The notes: generated by a model from the letters alone, not told the origin. 64,000 nucleotides of DNA from JANLSE01 sp038214135 (GCA_038214135.1 JBBQSD010000018.1:1-64000); one strand, 5' to 3'; shown: positions 34,974 to 44,149, counted from the stretch's first letter. A program made the numbers and translations.

Positions 34974-35996
34974 ATGGAGCATAGGTTGAACAAGACCGTC
35001 GCACGCGTGTTGGCGGGCACACTTGGCATTGCTGCCATCGGTGCTGGCGGTGTGATTGCCGGTGCGGCAGCATTTGCGGCTGTGACGCTGAATGAGCGTA
35101 TTGCGCCAACGATCTATGATCTGTATACGTTTACACCATTCGAGACAAATATCCCAGGGTTTGAGGAGATTACCCTGGTAACAGGGGATGGGCTATCCCT
35201 GCATGGCTGGTGGCTGCCGCATCCTGGCTCGCAGCAAACCGTGATTGGCCTTGGCGGCCATCGTAGCCCTGGTGCGGATATGCTGGGGATTGGGAGTGGC
35301 CTGTGGCGGGCTGGCTTTAATGTGCTGCTGTTCGATTGGCGCTCACGCGGACGCAGCCCGGTTGCCCAACATTCGCTGGCCTACTATGAATTGCGTGATG
35401 CCCAGGCGGCACTTGCCTATGCCGCCCAGCGAGTGCCAGATGCAGCGATTGGATTGATTGGGTTCTCGATGGGTGCCTCGATCGCCCTGATTCTTGCCGC
35501 CGCCGATGCACGTGTCCGTGCGGTGGTTGCCGATAGCCCGTTTACCTCGATTGGCGATGTTGTTGGGAGCGCAACCAAACGACTGCGGTTGCCCGTTCGC
35601 CCGGTGGTTGCGCTGGCCGATCTGCTGACTGGATGGCGCTATGGCTATCGCTTCGCGGCCATCCGGCCAATAGATGCTGCACCAGCCATCGCACCACGCC
35701 CGCTGTTGCTCATCCACGGAACCAACGATAGCGTGGTGCCTGTTGAACACAGCCATCGCATTGCCGCAGCCATCCCCAATTCAAGTGAGGTCTGGGAGAT
35801 CAATGGCGTGGAACATTGTGGTGCCTATTTCGCTGATCGGCCAGCCTATGTGCGGCGCGTGGCAGCTTTCTTTAAGCAGCACCTCGAACAGTCGTTGGCT
35901 GCATTAACTGCTACACAGGATGAGCTCCAAAAAGAATATAACTACCACCTGGCGAGAAATCTGCCAGAACAATCGGCGGAATCCGTACATGAGTAA
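34974..35996 (+). CDS. Alpha/beta hydrolase (membrane-anchored)
   Basis: A 340-residue enzyme with an N-terminal hydrophobic segment (VLAGTLGIAAIGAGGVIAGA), so probably anchored with the catalytic domain outside or at the membrane. The triad is visible: nucleophile Ser in GFSMGAS, Asp in HGTNDSVVP and His in GVEHCG. The fold resembles the BEM46/YfhR or DUF1749 hydrolases. ATG 34974 has a GGGGG run six bases upstream; the earlier ATG at 34941 has none. Substrate unknown. Confidence 0.85.
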   Translation: MEHRLNKTVARVLAGTLGIAAIGAGGVIAGAAAFAAVTLNERIAPTIYDLYTFTPFETNIPGFEEITLVTGDGLSLHGWWLPHPGSQQTVIGLGGHRSPGADMLGIGSGLWRAGFNVLLFDWRSRGRSPVAQHSLAYYELRDAQAALAYAAQRVPDAAIGLIGFSMGASIALILAAADARVRAVVADSPFTSIGDVVGSATKRLRLPVRPVVALADLLTGWRYGYRFAAIRPIDAAPAIAPRPLLLIHGTNDSVVPVEHSHRIAAAIPNSSEVWEINGVEHCGAYFADRPAYVRRVAAFFKQHLEQSLAALTATQDELQKEYNYHLARNLPEQSAESVHE

Positions 35997-36048
35997 TGGA
36001 TATAGTTCAAATGATCACTTGTTCCTTCTATAACGTGTCGCGATTAGC

Positions 36049-36774
36049 CTACTGGCGGCTGGATACTTTAAACGTTGCACCGCTTGGATCTGCCACAGCA
36101 GCAAGTCGGCCAAATGGCGAATCATCGATGTTGCCCATCACCTTGCCGCCGTGCTTGGTGACGATAGCCACGGTTTCGTCCGTATTGGCGACGGCAAAAT
36201 AGGTAATCCACTGCGGATGAAAATCGCCCCAGGCTGGATCGATCTGGATGATACCACCAAGCATTGCGGCTCCATGCTTGAGCACATAGTATTCCATTCC
36301 ACCCGGCATTGGATCTGCCGTGGCTCCGAGCAGTGCCATATAGAAATCACGGGCCTGCTTTGCATTCGATGAGTACAATTCGAACCATGCCGTCGAACCC
36401 GGCTCATCGGTCATCTGTGAGCCAACATGCCGCCCGGCCTGCCAAACGCTAAACACCGCACCGGTGGGATCTTCGAGCGTTGCCATGCTGCCAAATTCGC
36501 CAACAACCATAGCTGGGTACAACACCTTCGCCCCTAACTCCACCGCCCGCGCCACATCAGCCTCAATATTGTCGGTGGCGAAATAGAGACTCCATGCTGC
36601 TGGCATCGGCGGCGCGCCTGGCTGATTCCCCACAAACCCGACTGTTGAGCGATTGCCCAGGCGAGCGGTTGTATAGCCGCCATATTCAGGGCCGCCGATG
36701 TCGTACTCCCAGCCGAACACGGCATGGTAGCACGAACGCGCTGCGTCAAGGCCGATGAAGATTGAGTACATCAT
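36049..36774 (-). CDS. VOC-family (glyoxalase-like) protein, start disturbed
   Basis: Two vicinal-oxygen-chelate modules: one with FGWEYDIGGPEYGGYTTARL and ATLEDPTGAVFSVWQ, the second with ARDFYMALLGATADPM and AAVADPSGATFKV. The first module lacks the usual first strand; the frame extends upstream (to 36840) only through a hairpin repeat, so the true start is uncertain. ATG 36774 or 36771 is used without a clear ribosome site. Either a 5'-truncated gene or a gene read from a weak start. Metal-dependent dioxygenase, isomerase or resistance roles are all possible for this superfamily. Confidence 0.7.
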   Translation of the reverse strand: MMYSIFIGLDAARSCYHAVFGWEYDIGGPEYGGYTTARLGNRSTVGFVGNQPGAPPMPAAWSLYFATDNIEADVARAVELGAKVLYPAMVVGEFGSMATLEDPTGAVFSVWQAGRHVGSQMTDEPGSTAWFELYSSNAKQARDFYMALLGATADPMPGGMEYYVLKHGAAMLGGIIQIDPAWGDFHPQWITYFAVANTDETVAIVTKHGGKVMGNIDDSPFGRLAAVADPSGATFKVSSRQ

Positions 36775-36800
36775 CGGGAAGACGATGGATACACTTCCAT

Positions 36801-36820
36801 CCGCAGGCTGAAACCTGCGG
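36801..36820. repeat. CCGCAGGCTGAA(A/G)CCTGCGG hairpin, copy 1
   Basis: Perfect CCGCAGG/CCTGCGG arms. A twin with one changed loop base and the same flank CCAT lies at 61715. Here it occupies the place where the first strand of the VOC gene should be. Confidence 0.65.
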
Positions 36821-36886
36821 CAAAAGGACGATGCACCCATAGCCGCACGGCTTCAGCCTACGGCGTGATATAGGGCAGCGTTTGCC

Positions 36887-37002
36887 TTACGTTACCACAA
36901 ACTCCTCCCATTCCTGGCAATATTTCACGACAAGTCTGGTTTTGGCCGCATGCCGCAGGATTCATAGAATTCCAGGCGCTCCGTATCAAAAAATTCCACC
37001 AT
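36887..37002 (-). pseudogene. Small frameshifted reading frame
   Basis: From ATG 37002, with AGGAGA before it, a frame reads MVEFFDTERLEFYESCGMRP then KPDLS and stops at 36925. A shift of one base would continue VVKYCQEWEEFVVT to 36887. It looks like a ~40-residue protein or a broken 3' end. Not recognised. Confidence 0.3.
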
Positions 37003-37017
37003 TGTGTCTCCTATCGA

Positions 37018-37509
37018 TCATAGATCGGGAGTTCGCAGGCTGTTCATCCCAAGGATCAGCGAGACTTCGCCACCATGATGCAGATCATGTTCCATCACAT
37101 GGGAGATTACCCAACTGCGCGATACCTGGTGGACTTGACCGTCCCATTCATCCGGGAAGGTTCTGGCGCAGTCGCTGGGTGTCCAGCGCCGCACGCGGGC
37201 TTCAATAAATGCCCACGTCTCATCAAGGCCACGTACTAGTTCCACTGCGCTACGTGCTGGTGAATCCCGTTGGCCCCACACCATGTACGCATTCATCGCT
37301 TCGTCATCCTCCTGGAGGGTGCCGCTGAACCACCCCGCCCTCACAGAAACGATGTGCTGCACCATTTGCCCCAGCGGCCACATATGCGCGGCCGGTTGCA
37401 GCAAGAGTTGCTCATTCGCCAACAGTGCGATACAGTCGCGCAGCTTTTCATGATAGGTCCGCCAGTTCTCATAGATCACATCCAGCGTTGATCGGGTTTG
37501 CTCTTGCAC
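37018..37509 (-). CDS. DinB-family protein
   Basis: A 163-residue four-helix bundle protein with the metal-ligand histidines in MVQHIVS and in SHVMEHDLHHGGE, the pattern of DinB/YfiT-like thiol- or metal-dependent enzymes. GTG 37509 has AAGGAGG five bases before it, better than any ATG. The gene follows a 29-base tandem repeat. Role unknown; DinB proteins range from stress-induced to bacillithiol transferases. Confidence 0.82.
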   Translation of the reverse strand: MQEQTRSTLDVIYENWRTYHEKLRDCIALLANEQLLLQPAAHMWPLGQMVQHIVSVRAGWFSGTLQEDDEAMNAYMVWGQRDSPARSAVELVRGLDETWAFIEARVRRWTPSDCARTFPDEWDGQVHQVSRSWVISHVMEHDLHHGGEVSLILGMNSLRTPDL

Positions 37510-37520
37510 GTATTCCTCCT

Positions 37521-37577
37521 TGAGAATCAATAGCCGCATTGTAGCACCCTGAGAATCAATAGCCGCATTGTAGCACC
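37521..37577. repeat. 29-base tandem repeat upstream of dinB-like gene
   Basis: A 29-base unit beginning TGAGAATCAATAGCCG is present twice in direct contact (37521-37549 and 37550-37577, the second short by one base). It lies just before the ribosome site of the DinB-like gene and includes no start codon. Confidence 0.75.
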
Positions 37578-37783
37578 ATAGTCGGATCGTGTATGTCCTA
37601 CTATCGCCTACAGCATTTCCCTAAGAACATGGGCATATTCGGCGGCAGTCGTCGGAAGAATCTAGAGGGCATGTTTCCGCGGCGCATACACGGGATGCGG
37701 CAGTAGTTGATCCAAGACCGTGAAGAATAGCGGTACAATAGAATAACTATACATAGATCAGCGCTTCTTATCTGGAGGAACCG

Positions 37784-38779
37784 ATGACCATAAATGCACA
37801 AATGGTGCCACCATCGAAAGCCGATGGCACCTTCGACAGGCCACAGTATACGATTCGCGACCGGATTAGCGCCGATGGTTCATCTGGGTTTCTTGCTGAA
37901 CCAGAACGCTACCATCTGTATGTCTCGCTGGCCTGCCCATGGGCCAGCCGTGCCGTGATGGTGCGCAAACTGCTTGGGCTTGAAGATGTTATCTCGCTTG
38001 GTGTGGTTGATCCCGTTCGCGATGAGCGTGGCTGGGCCTTTCGCGATGGCCCGGGCTATGGCCTTGATCTTGTGAATGGCTTTCAGTTTCTTTCGGAAGC
38101 CTATCTGCGCACCCAACCCGATTTCGATGGCCGCTATACCGTGCCATGCCTGTGGGATCGCGAGAACGAACGATTGGTCAGCAATAATTTTCCCGATATC
38201 ACAATTGATTTCGAAACCCAGTTCCAGGCGTTTCAGCGCCCTGATGCGCCCGAACTGTACCCAGAACATTTACGAGCCGAGATCGATGAAATCAATGCCG
38301 TTATCTACAATGATGTCAATAATGGCGTGTACAAATCGGGCTTTGCAACAACCCAAAGCGCCTATGAAGCAGCCGTTACTACCCTGTTTGATCAGCTCGA
38401 TTGGCTTGAGCAGCGCCTCGCCACCAAACGCTACTTGGTTGGCAACCAGTTAACAGAAGCCGATACTCGCTTGTTTCCGACACTGGCGCGCTTCGATGCC
38501 GTGTATGTTGGGCATTTCAAGTGCAACCTGCGGCGACTGATCGATTACCCGAATTTGTGGGGCTATGCACGCGATATCTATCAGATCCCAGGGATCGCCG
38601 AGACGGTCAACTTCGATCATATCAAGCGCCACTATTATATGACTCACCCGCAACTCAACCCGACTCAGATCGTACCAATGGGGCCAATCATCGATTGGAT
38701 GGTGCCGCATGGGCGGGAGCACCTGGGCTACTCTGGTTCGCCTGGGTACCGCGCACGCTTTCTTTTGGAATGCCATTAG
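37784..38779 (+). CDS. Glutathionyl-hydroquinone reductase-like GST (Xi class)
   Basis: A 331-residue cytosolic enzyme of the YqjG/PcpF type that removes glutathione from glutathionyl-hydroquinones. Catalytic Cys51 lies in SLACPWASRA; the C-terminal helical domain holds LVGNQLTEADTRLFPTLARF, and the tail has the YMTHPQLNP segment typical of this class. GGAGG stands six bases before ATG 37784. As Chloroflexota are not well known for glutathione, another thiol may be used. Reading direction is opposite to the following flavoprotein gene. Confidence 0.9.
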   Translation: MTINAQMVPPSKADGTFDRPQYTIRDRISADGSSGFLAEPERYHLYVSLACPWASRAVMVRKLLGLEDVISLGVVDPVRDERGWAFRDGPGYGLDLVNGFQFLSEAYLRTQPDFDGRYTVPCLWDRENERLVSNNFPDITIDFETQFQAFQRPDAPELYPEHLRAEIDEINAVIYNDVNNGVYKSGFATTQSAYEAAVTTLFDQLDWLEQRLATKRYLVGNQLTEADTRLFPTLARFDAVYVGHFKCNLRRLIDYPNLWGYARDIYQIPGIAETVNFDHIKRHYYMTHPQLNPTQIVPMGPIIDWMVPHGREHLGYSGSPGYRARFLLECH

Positions 38780-38825
38780 AGGGGCAATAGTATAATGGTG
38801 CCCTGGATTTTAGCGGCTACAAATA

Positions 38826-40202
38826 CTATCGCACAGCCTTTGCCGCCCAGCGCACCGCCTCAACCATCGTTGGGTAGGGCAGAATCATTGCAGCAAGAAC
38901 GTCGACCGTTAGGCCAGCGCGCATTGCTAGAACCACGGAGGCAAGCAGCTCGCCAGCTTTGCTCGCAAGGATATGGCCGCCTAAGATCATGCCATCATCC
39001 CCCACCAGCAGCTTGACGAGCCCATCGGTCTCGCCATTTGCGATTGCCCGTGCAACATCGGACATCAGCGTGCGGCCAACACGATAGGAGATACCTTCGT
39101 CATGCAGTTGCTGCTCGGTCTTCCCAACATGGGCAAGCTCGGGATCGGTGTATGTCACCCATGGAATTACCCGATCATCGAATGGCTGCGGCTGCTCAGC
39201 AAAGGCATTATAGGCAGCGAGTTCGCCTTGATCCGACGCGACGTGGGTGAACTGGTAGCCGCCCCTGACATCACCAGCGGCCCAGATGTGCGGCAGATTG
39301 GTACGCAGCATCCGGTCAACAATGATGCCATCATCGCCTGTCTCAACGCCAGCCGCTTTCAGATTCAACGATTCGAGCGCTGGCGCGTAGCCAACCGCAA
39401 CCAGGATCTCATCGACGATCAGCTCCTCTTCCGCCTGATCGCCACAGCGCACAGTCAGGCATTTGCCCATATCTGTGCGGCGAACCATTTGCAGGGTAAC
39501 ATCTGTCATGATCCTGATGCCCTGGTTGGATAGGAGCACAGCTAGCTGATCTGCCAGTTCGCGATCATCCTTTGCCAACAGCGCTGGCCCATGCTCAAGC
39601 ACCGTTACCGTAACGCCAATCAGGCCGAACAGTTGCGCGAACTCGACGCCAATTGGCCCGCCACCAATAATCGCCAGACGGCGCGGGAGTGTGGGAAGCC
39701 AGATCGCTTGCTTGTTCGTAATAAAGCCGGTCTCGCGCAGTCCCGCAACGTCGGGTATAACCGATTGGCTGCCCGTGGCGATAATCACTCGCTCGGCGTG
39801 GATGATCTGATCACCGACAGTGACCTCAGAAGCCGAAAGAAAGCGTGCATCACCCTTCAGCACATCAATGCCCTTTTTAGCCAGATCAGCTTGCGCCTGC
39901 TCCTCGCTGCCGCCGCGTATATGATCGACCACCTGCCGAACATGCCGCTGAATCGCCGACCAATCCGCGTCTGCATTGGGAATGTGAAGGCCAGCGCGAT
40001 CGGCATGGCGTGCGCGATTGAGCAGATGCGCGCTATGTAGCAGCGCCTTGGTTGGATCGCACCCATAGTTAAGACATGTCCCGCCAAGCTGATCGCGCTC
40101 AACCATGGCGACACGACGCCCCTGCCTGGCAGCGGCTGAGGACGCGCTACTACCCGCTGACCCTGCGCCGATCACCAGCAGATCATAGGTTATCTGTGGC
40201 AT
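38826..40202 (-). CDS. FAD-dependent pyridine nucleotide-disulfide oxidoreductase
   Basis: A 458-residue flavoprotein of the mercuric reductase/dihydrolipoamide dehydrogenase family. FAD loop VIGAGSAGSSAS, redox-active pair in GGTCLNYGCDPTK (Cys43 and Cys48), NADH loop IGGGPIGVEFA, second FAD motif AAGDVRGGY. At the end, the family His-Glu dyad (HPT..E) reads YPTMVEA, so proton transfer at the disulfide is altered. There is no N-terminal HMA or C-terminal Cys pair, so mercuric reduction is unlikely. GGGGGA precedes ATG 40202. No lipoamide complex genes are adjacent. Confidence 0.88.
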   Translation of the reverse strand: MPQITYDLLVIGAGSAGSSASSAAARQGRRVAMVERDQLGGTCLNYGCDPTKALLHSAHLLNRARHADRAGLHIPNADADWSAIQRHVRQVVDHIRGGSEEQAQADLAKKGIDVLKGDARFLSASEVTVGDQIIHAERVIIATGSQSVIPDVAGLRETGFITNKQAIWLPTLPRRLAIIGGGPIGVEFAQLFGLIGVTVTVLEHGPALLAKDDRELADQLAVLLSNQGIRIMTDVTLQMVRRTDMGKCLTVRCGDQAEEELIVDEILVAVGYAPALESLNLKAAGVETGDDGIIVDRMLRTNLPHIWAAGDVRGGYQFTHVASDQGELAAYNAFAEQPQPFDDRVIPWVTYTDPELAHVGKTEQQLHDEGISYRVGRTLMSDVARAIANGETDGLVKLLVGDDGMILGGHILASKAGELLASVVLAMRAGLTVDVLAAMILPYPTMVEAVRWAAKAVR

Positions 40203-40240
40203 AGATTCCCCCTTTGATACTTCATGACGTCTATGCATAG

Positions 40241-40812
40241 TCAGTGGGCATGGGTTTTGCAGAAGACTATACCATACTTTACTTTACTTTTCTCAGTGAT
40301 CTCTGCCACGAAATTATCTGTGCTCACACCCCATTCGGCGAGACGTGCCTCCATCTCGTGTGTGTTTGCATTAATGAATTGTGTCACATACTGCTGCACA
40401 TCTGCTAAATTCTGTGGATCATCGTCGCGCAGAAAGATATCCGCACGACAATCCACGAAGATCCATATATCGTGCGCCTCACGTGTAGTAAGAGTGTGCG
40501 AATGGCCTGGAAGATAAATTCGCGGCCAACGAAGTTGCGCGTCCGCTCTTCGATCAGCGTGCGAAATTCGCGTAGGCGGATCGACCCTCCCACGCTGGTG
40601 CGGGCTTGTGTAAATGCCTCAAAGAGCACTGGCCCATTAAAGACAAGAACATCCCCGCCTGCCTTGATTGCCGTCGCGCCACGCCCTTGAGCAACGGCCT
40701 CAGAATCGGTGATATTCCCGACCGTTAGTTGGTCGCCGGATTCATTAAGGTTCTCGATAGACTGATTATTGCTCATCTGCTCTGATGCCTCTCCATTTGT
40801 TGCTATCTCCAA
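40241..40812 (-). pseudogene. Broken gene with FVGRE-type NACHT-protein signature
   Basis: Two overlapping frames. The upstream one (to 40405) has a low-complexity start and the segment FRTLIEERTRNFVGREFIFQ, which often precedes a P-loop in NACHT/AAA fusion proteins. The downstream one (to 40241) reads WIFVDCRADIFLRDDD, then PQNLADVQQYVTQFI, and ends KVKYGIVFCKTHAH. They can be joined by a shift near 40450, but no P-loop is present, so an internal deletion is also needed. Function lost or unknown. Confidence 0.5.
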
Positions 40813-40845
40813 GGGTGTGCTACGCTCACAAGTCCTTGTGGCCGC

Positions 40846-42099
40846 TTATGAGCGGATCAGGAGTGAGATGCTATAGATCAGCAGCCCGGCAAGCCCGCCA
40901 ACGACCGTGCCATTAATCCGAATATACTGGAGATCCTTGCCGATCTGAAGCTCAATCTTCTGCGCTGTTGCTTCCGCATCCCAGTTGCGAACAGTCTGTT
41001 CGATCATCTGCGCAACCACATCGCCATACTCGCGGATGGCATACTGTGCAATCTGCTCTGCCCACCCATTCGCTTTGGCTCGCAACGCTTCATCATGCAA
41101 CAGTATCTCACCAAGCTGTACAACAGCACGTTGCATGGTCTTGCGTAGCTCGGAATCGGTTTGGATGCTCTGCTCATGTACAAGCGCTTTGAGATCCATC
41201 CACAGCGAGGCGGCTAGTTCACGAACAATCGGGTGCTGGAGCAACTCCTCTTTGAGCGCTTCGCTCCTGGCCGTCATGTCGGGGTTTGATTGCAGATCGA
41301 CGATAAACTGATGGATTACGCGGTTAAACTGGGCATGCAGCGGATGCGCCGGATTCTGGCTGACCTCGGAAAGCATTGTTTCAAGTGCGTCGAACACGCG
41401 CCGATAGATCTCTTTATCGACTGAGCGTGGCAGCCACCATGGTACTTCCTGGCTGATGCGCTCACGAATGTTTGCCTTATGTTCCTCAAGCAACTGTCCA
41501 GCAAATGTGATCAGGTTCGAGAGAATCTCGGCCTGGCGCTTTTCTGAGAGCGCCAGTGTCAGGATCTGCCCCACAACTGGCGCAGCATGAATAGATCGGA
41601 TGCGCGTTACAACACCACGCTCGATCAGGATCTGTACATCGTTATCATTCACGACTCGTAGCCCACCTGTGATTCCAGCAACCAGTAGATCAGCGATGCG
41701 CGCACTCGTGCTTGGTTGGCTGGCCCAACGTGCGCCTTGCTGTGCGATATCCATTGTTCGTAATCGGCTGCGGATCACATCTTCTGAAAGGAAGTTCTCC
41801 TGGACAAAGCGCCCGATGCTTGCGCCAATGCTATCCTTACGACGCGGAATGATCGCGGTATGGGGAATACGCAGCCCCAATGGGTGGCGAAAGAGCGCCG
41901 TTACGGCGAACCAATCGGCGATTGCACCAATCATGGCCGCTTCTGCGGTTGCGCGTACAAAACCAAGAACCGGGTAGCGCCGCTCAAACAATAGCGCAAT
42001 GGCAAATACCAGCGAGACAATCACTAGCATGCCAGTGGCAAGGTATTTCATACGGTTGAGCTCAACCCGCCGCTCATCCACACTGGGCACATTCATCAT
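40846..42099 (-). CDS. DUF445 membrane protein
   Basis: A 417-residue protein. It has an N-terminal membrane helix (MLVIVSLVFAIALLF), the hallmark GAIADWFAVTALFRHPLG and IPHTAIIPRRKDSIGASIG, a long amphipathic helical region, and a C-terminal membrane anchor (VVGGLAGLLIYSISLLI). Family members such as YjiN are inner-membrane proteins of unknown role with a possible lipid or solute transfer function. Length normal. The start ATG 42099 lacks a strong ribosome site; a second ATG follows directly. Confidence 0.88.
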   Translation of the reverse strand: MMNVPSVDERRVELNRMKYLATGMLVIVSLVFAIALLFERRYPVLGFVRATAEAAMIGAIADWFAVTALFRHPLGLRIPHTAIIPRRKDSIGASIGRFVQENFLSEDVIRSRLRTMDIAQQGARWASQPSTSARIADLLVAGITGGLRVVNDNDVQILIERGVVTRIRSIHAAPVVGQILTLALSEKRQAEILSNLITFAGQLLEEHKANIRERISQEVPWWLPRSVDKEIYRRVFDALETMLSEVSQNPAHPLHAQFNRVIHQFIVDLQSNPDMTARSEALKEELLQHPIVRELAASLWMDLKALVHEQSIQTDSELRKTMQRAVVQLGEILLHDEALRAKANGWAEQIAQYAIREYGDVVAQMIEQTVRNWDAEATAQKIELQIGKDLQYIRINGTVVGGLAGLLIYSISLLIRS

Positions 42100-42348
42100 A
42101 ACGGTATCTTTCTGCTCGCTGTTCTGTCAGGTTGTTCCACTATGCTTGGCCCCTTTGTCAAGACCACGATTGCCCCAAAATAAGTAAACTTCACTGGTTA
42201 TCGCGCGCAATGGTTTAGCGGTCAGCGGCGCGGGACGGGTGGCCCAACGCAGGCTGAGTCAAGACCGTTCGTTTGCAGCATGCCGGGTGTGCGCATCTGT
42301 CTTGACCAGTCTGCGACCATGGCCAACCCGCGCCCAGCGACCCAGCAC

Positions 42349-42585
42349 CTACTGGATACCTTGTCCTCCACCCCTATATACCTCCGCCGGGGTCTGATAG
42401 GCCAGGCTCTGATGCAACCGATTCGTGTTATAGAAGGCGATATAGCGCACGAGCCCGCCCTCCACTGCCGCAACTGTTGCGTGGTCGTGCAAATACAGGT
42501 GCTCATGCTTCACCGAGCGCCAGAGCCGTTCAATCACACTGTTGTCGAAGGCGCGACCGCGTCCATCAATACTTGATCTGGATGC
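42349..42585 (-). mobile_element. IS3-family transposase 3' remnant
   Basis: The last 75 or so codons of an OrfB transposase: SSIDGRGRAFDNSVIERLWR, SVKHEHLYLHDHATVAA, GLVRYIAFYNTNRLHQSLAY and TPAEVY, which includes the final catalytic glutamate region of the DDE domain. No orfA, no upstream orfB and no terminal repeats are visible. Upstream sequence (42586-42634) is unrelated, so the IS was cut here. Confidence 0.85.
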
Positions 42586-42634
42586 CTGCAGTTTCCAAGA
42601 TGGGGGTTTTTGCATATCCCCCAAAAAAGGTGTA

Positions 42635-42829
42635 CTACACGAATTCGGGAAATTCTTCTGGTTGAGCGGGGCTGACGCCCTCCAGGTAGCGATAGACCGT
42701 CGCTTTTGCGATCCGGTAGTCGTTCATCAAAACACGAATGCCCGCTCCCTGCCGCTGCCGCTCGTGCAGCTTGGCGATCTGTTGCTGGGGCAAGGTCGTG
42801 TGCCTACCGAACCGCACCCCGCGTGCTCT
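42635..42829 (-). pseudogene. C-terminal remnant of a serine recombinase
   Basis: RARGVRFGRHTTLPQQQIAK and MNDYRIAKATVYRYL match the C-terminal helix-turn-helix of Hin/resolvase-type recombinases (ARGVKFGRK...TVYRYL). The catalytic domain with the nucleophile serine is absent. The frame continues upstream to 43234 with unrelated sequence, so the match is only the last 64 codons. Confidence 0.65.
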
Positions 42830-43136
42830 CCGAAAAGCGCCGCGCGGTCGCCCAACAGCGTGTGCAGAAAGTTCGCTTACGAACTGGCGAAATTGGCGAT
42901 TCTGGCGCAATCCGCAAATCGCTAACGCAAACTGTTCGCCAGCTTCATCATTGTCGTGGTAAACCATTTCATTGCGGTTGTTGTCAGGGAGAGTCATAAC
43001 CGATCCGCAACCAACGGTGCTGTTGGGCGATCCGTATGGGCAAGCATCACCACCGTCACACCTGTCCAGAACAGAGGTTGCCCCTGGTATCAGGTTCGCG
43101 TACGTTACCCCATGTCGTTCGGGCAGAAATGTATGC
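42830..43136. other. About 300 bases of element debris, no gene
   Basis: The recombinase frame stays open but no known domain can be read. It lies between the recombinase remnant and the MarR gene and is best seen as scrambled mobile-element sequence. Confidence 0.4.
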
Positions 43137-43619
43137 TCACCCATGCTTTCGTTCAGGCTCGCTAGGCGCTCTACCAGCCTGATGCTCCTCAACGCGACGC
43201 CAAAACATGCCCATCTGCTCGAGCTCCTGATCACTAAATACCTCTAGAAAGTGTCGGCGCACAAACACAACATGCGCATGCAAAGCGGATCGCAACCGTG
43301 TAAGCCCAGCTTCGGTCAGCACTGCATACGCACCCCGCCGATCCTCGTTCGCATCCTCACGGGTGAGCAGTCCGGCGCGTTCCAGACGCTCGACCACGCG
43401 ACTCATGCCGCTGCGCGTAATCACACTCTGCGCAGCAAGATCCTGGATGCGCAGACGGTGCCCTTCCGCCCAGGAGAGCCGCAGCAACGCCTCAAACTCC
43501 ACATGCGTGATCCGCGAGTGATCGTGGAGATCCGTATCGATCCAGCGCAGCATGCGTCCATGCATCCCAAGCAACCCACCCCACGCACGCTGCTCCAATG
43601 GCGTGAAATCATCATCCAT
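43137..43619 (-). CDS. MarR-family transcriptional regulator
   Basis: A 160-residue dimeric winged-helix regulator: FEALLRLSWAEGHRLRIQDL, the recognition helix SGMSRVVERLERAGLL, and the wing EDRRGAYAVLTEAG. ATG 43619 has GGGAGG seven bases before it. Divergent from the small ABM-like gene at 43747; the spacer has a promoter and two perfect palindromes, so it probably represses itself and that gene or the chain of small genes after it. Ligand unknown. Confidence 0.9.
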   Translation of the reverse strand: MDDDFTPLEQRAWGGLLGMHGRMLRWIDTDLHDHSRITHVEFEALLRLSWAEGHRLRIQDLAAQSVITRSGMSRVVERLERAGLLTREDANEDRRGAYAVLTEAGLTRLRSALHAHVVFVRRHFLEVFSDQELEQMGMFWRRVEEHQAGRAPSEPERKHG

Positions 43620-43640
43620 GATCTGCCTCCCCATTGTCTC

Positions 43641-43692
43641 TTGACAATTGCGTGTACACGCATATACTATATATTAGGTGTGTGCGCACACA
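43641..43692 (+). promoter_or_regulatory. Promoter with two palindromic operators
   Basis: TTGACA (43641-43646) and TATACT (43663-43668), 16 bases apart. GCGTGTACACGC (43650-43661) lies between the boxes and TGTGTGCGCACACA (43679-43692) lies just downstream. Both are perfect palindromes with the shared half TGTG(C/T). Position and symmetry fit MarR binding. Confidence 0.75.
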
Positions 43693-43746
43693 TCTTATCA
43701 TGAGTATAGCACAACTTGCCGCGATTGCGGCAACAAGGAGTAGATC

Positions 43747-44040
43747 ATGGCCGTGCTTCAGATCGTACGTTTCCGGATCAAGGATGGCATGGAGGAGGGC
43801 GCATTTCGGGCAATCAACGAGCGCTTCCAGCGCGAAGTCGCACCAACCCTTCCAGGGCTCACCCGGCGCGAGGCGACTCGCTCAGCTGATGGCGAGTGGC
43901 TGTTGGTTCTGCGCTACACCGATAGCGAGACCGCCACCAAAACCGGTAAGGCCGATACCAGCGAGGTCGCCCGTGGCCTAATGTCATTCATTAACATGAG
44001 CACCATGTCTGCCGCGTTCTACGAGATCATCAGCGAGTAG
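43747..44040 (+). CDS. Dimeric alpha-beta barrel (ABM-like) protein
   Basis: A 97-residue ferredoxin-like protein: MAVLQIVRFRIKDGMEEGAF at the start, the conserved PGLTRREATRSADGEWLLVL and the helix ETATKTG. Such small proteins are monooxygenases, Dabb-type proteins or stress proteins. AAGGAG stands six bases before ATG 43747. First gene under the promoter at 43641. Confidence 0.75.
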   Translation: MAVLQIVRFRIKDGMEEGAFRAINERFQREVAPTLPGLTRREATRSADGEWLLVLRYTDSETATKTGKADTSEVARGLMSFINMSTMSAAFYEIISE

Positions 44041-44149
44041 GCCGCTCAACAGTGCGTCATGCACATCGTATGGCGGCGGGCGAACAGTAAACGACTGCGG
44101 TTGCCCTTTTCGTCCGCCGCGTTTCTCTATAAAAGTACAGGAGCTTCCT

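Noticed and set aside
37521..37577. Possible CRISPR repeat pair
   Set aside because: Two 29-base units touch directly, with no spacer and no cas genes.
38826..40202. Mercuric reductase (merA)
   Set aside because: C-terminal cysteine pair and HMA domain are missing and no mer genes are near.
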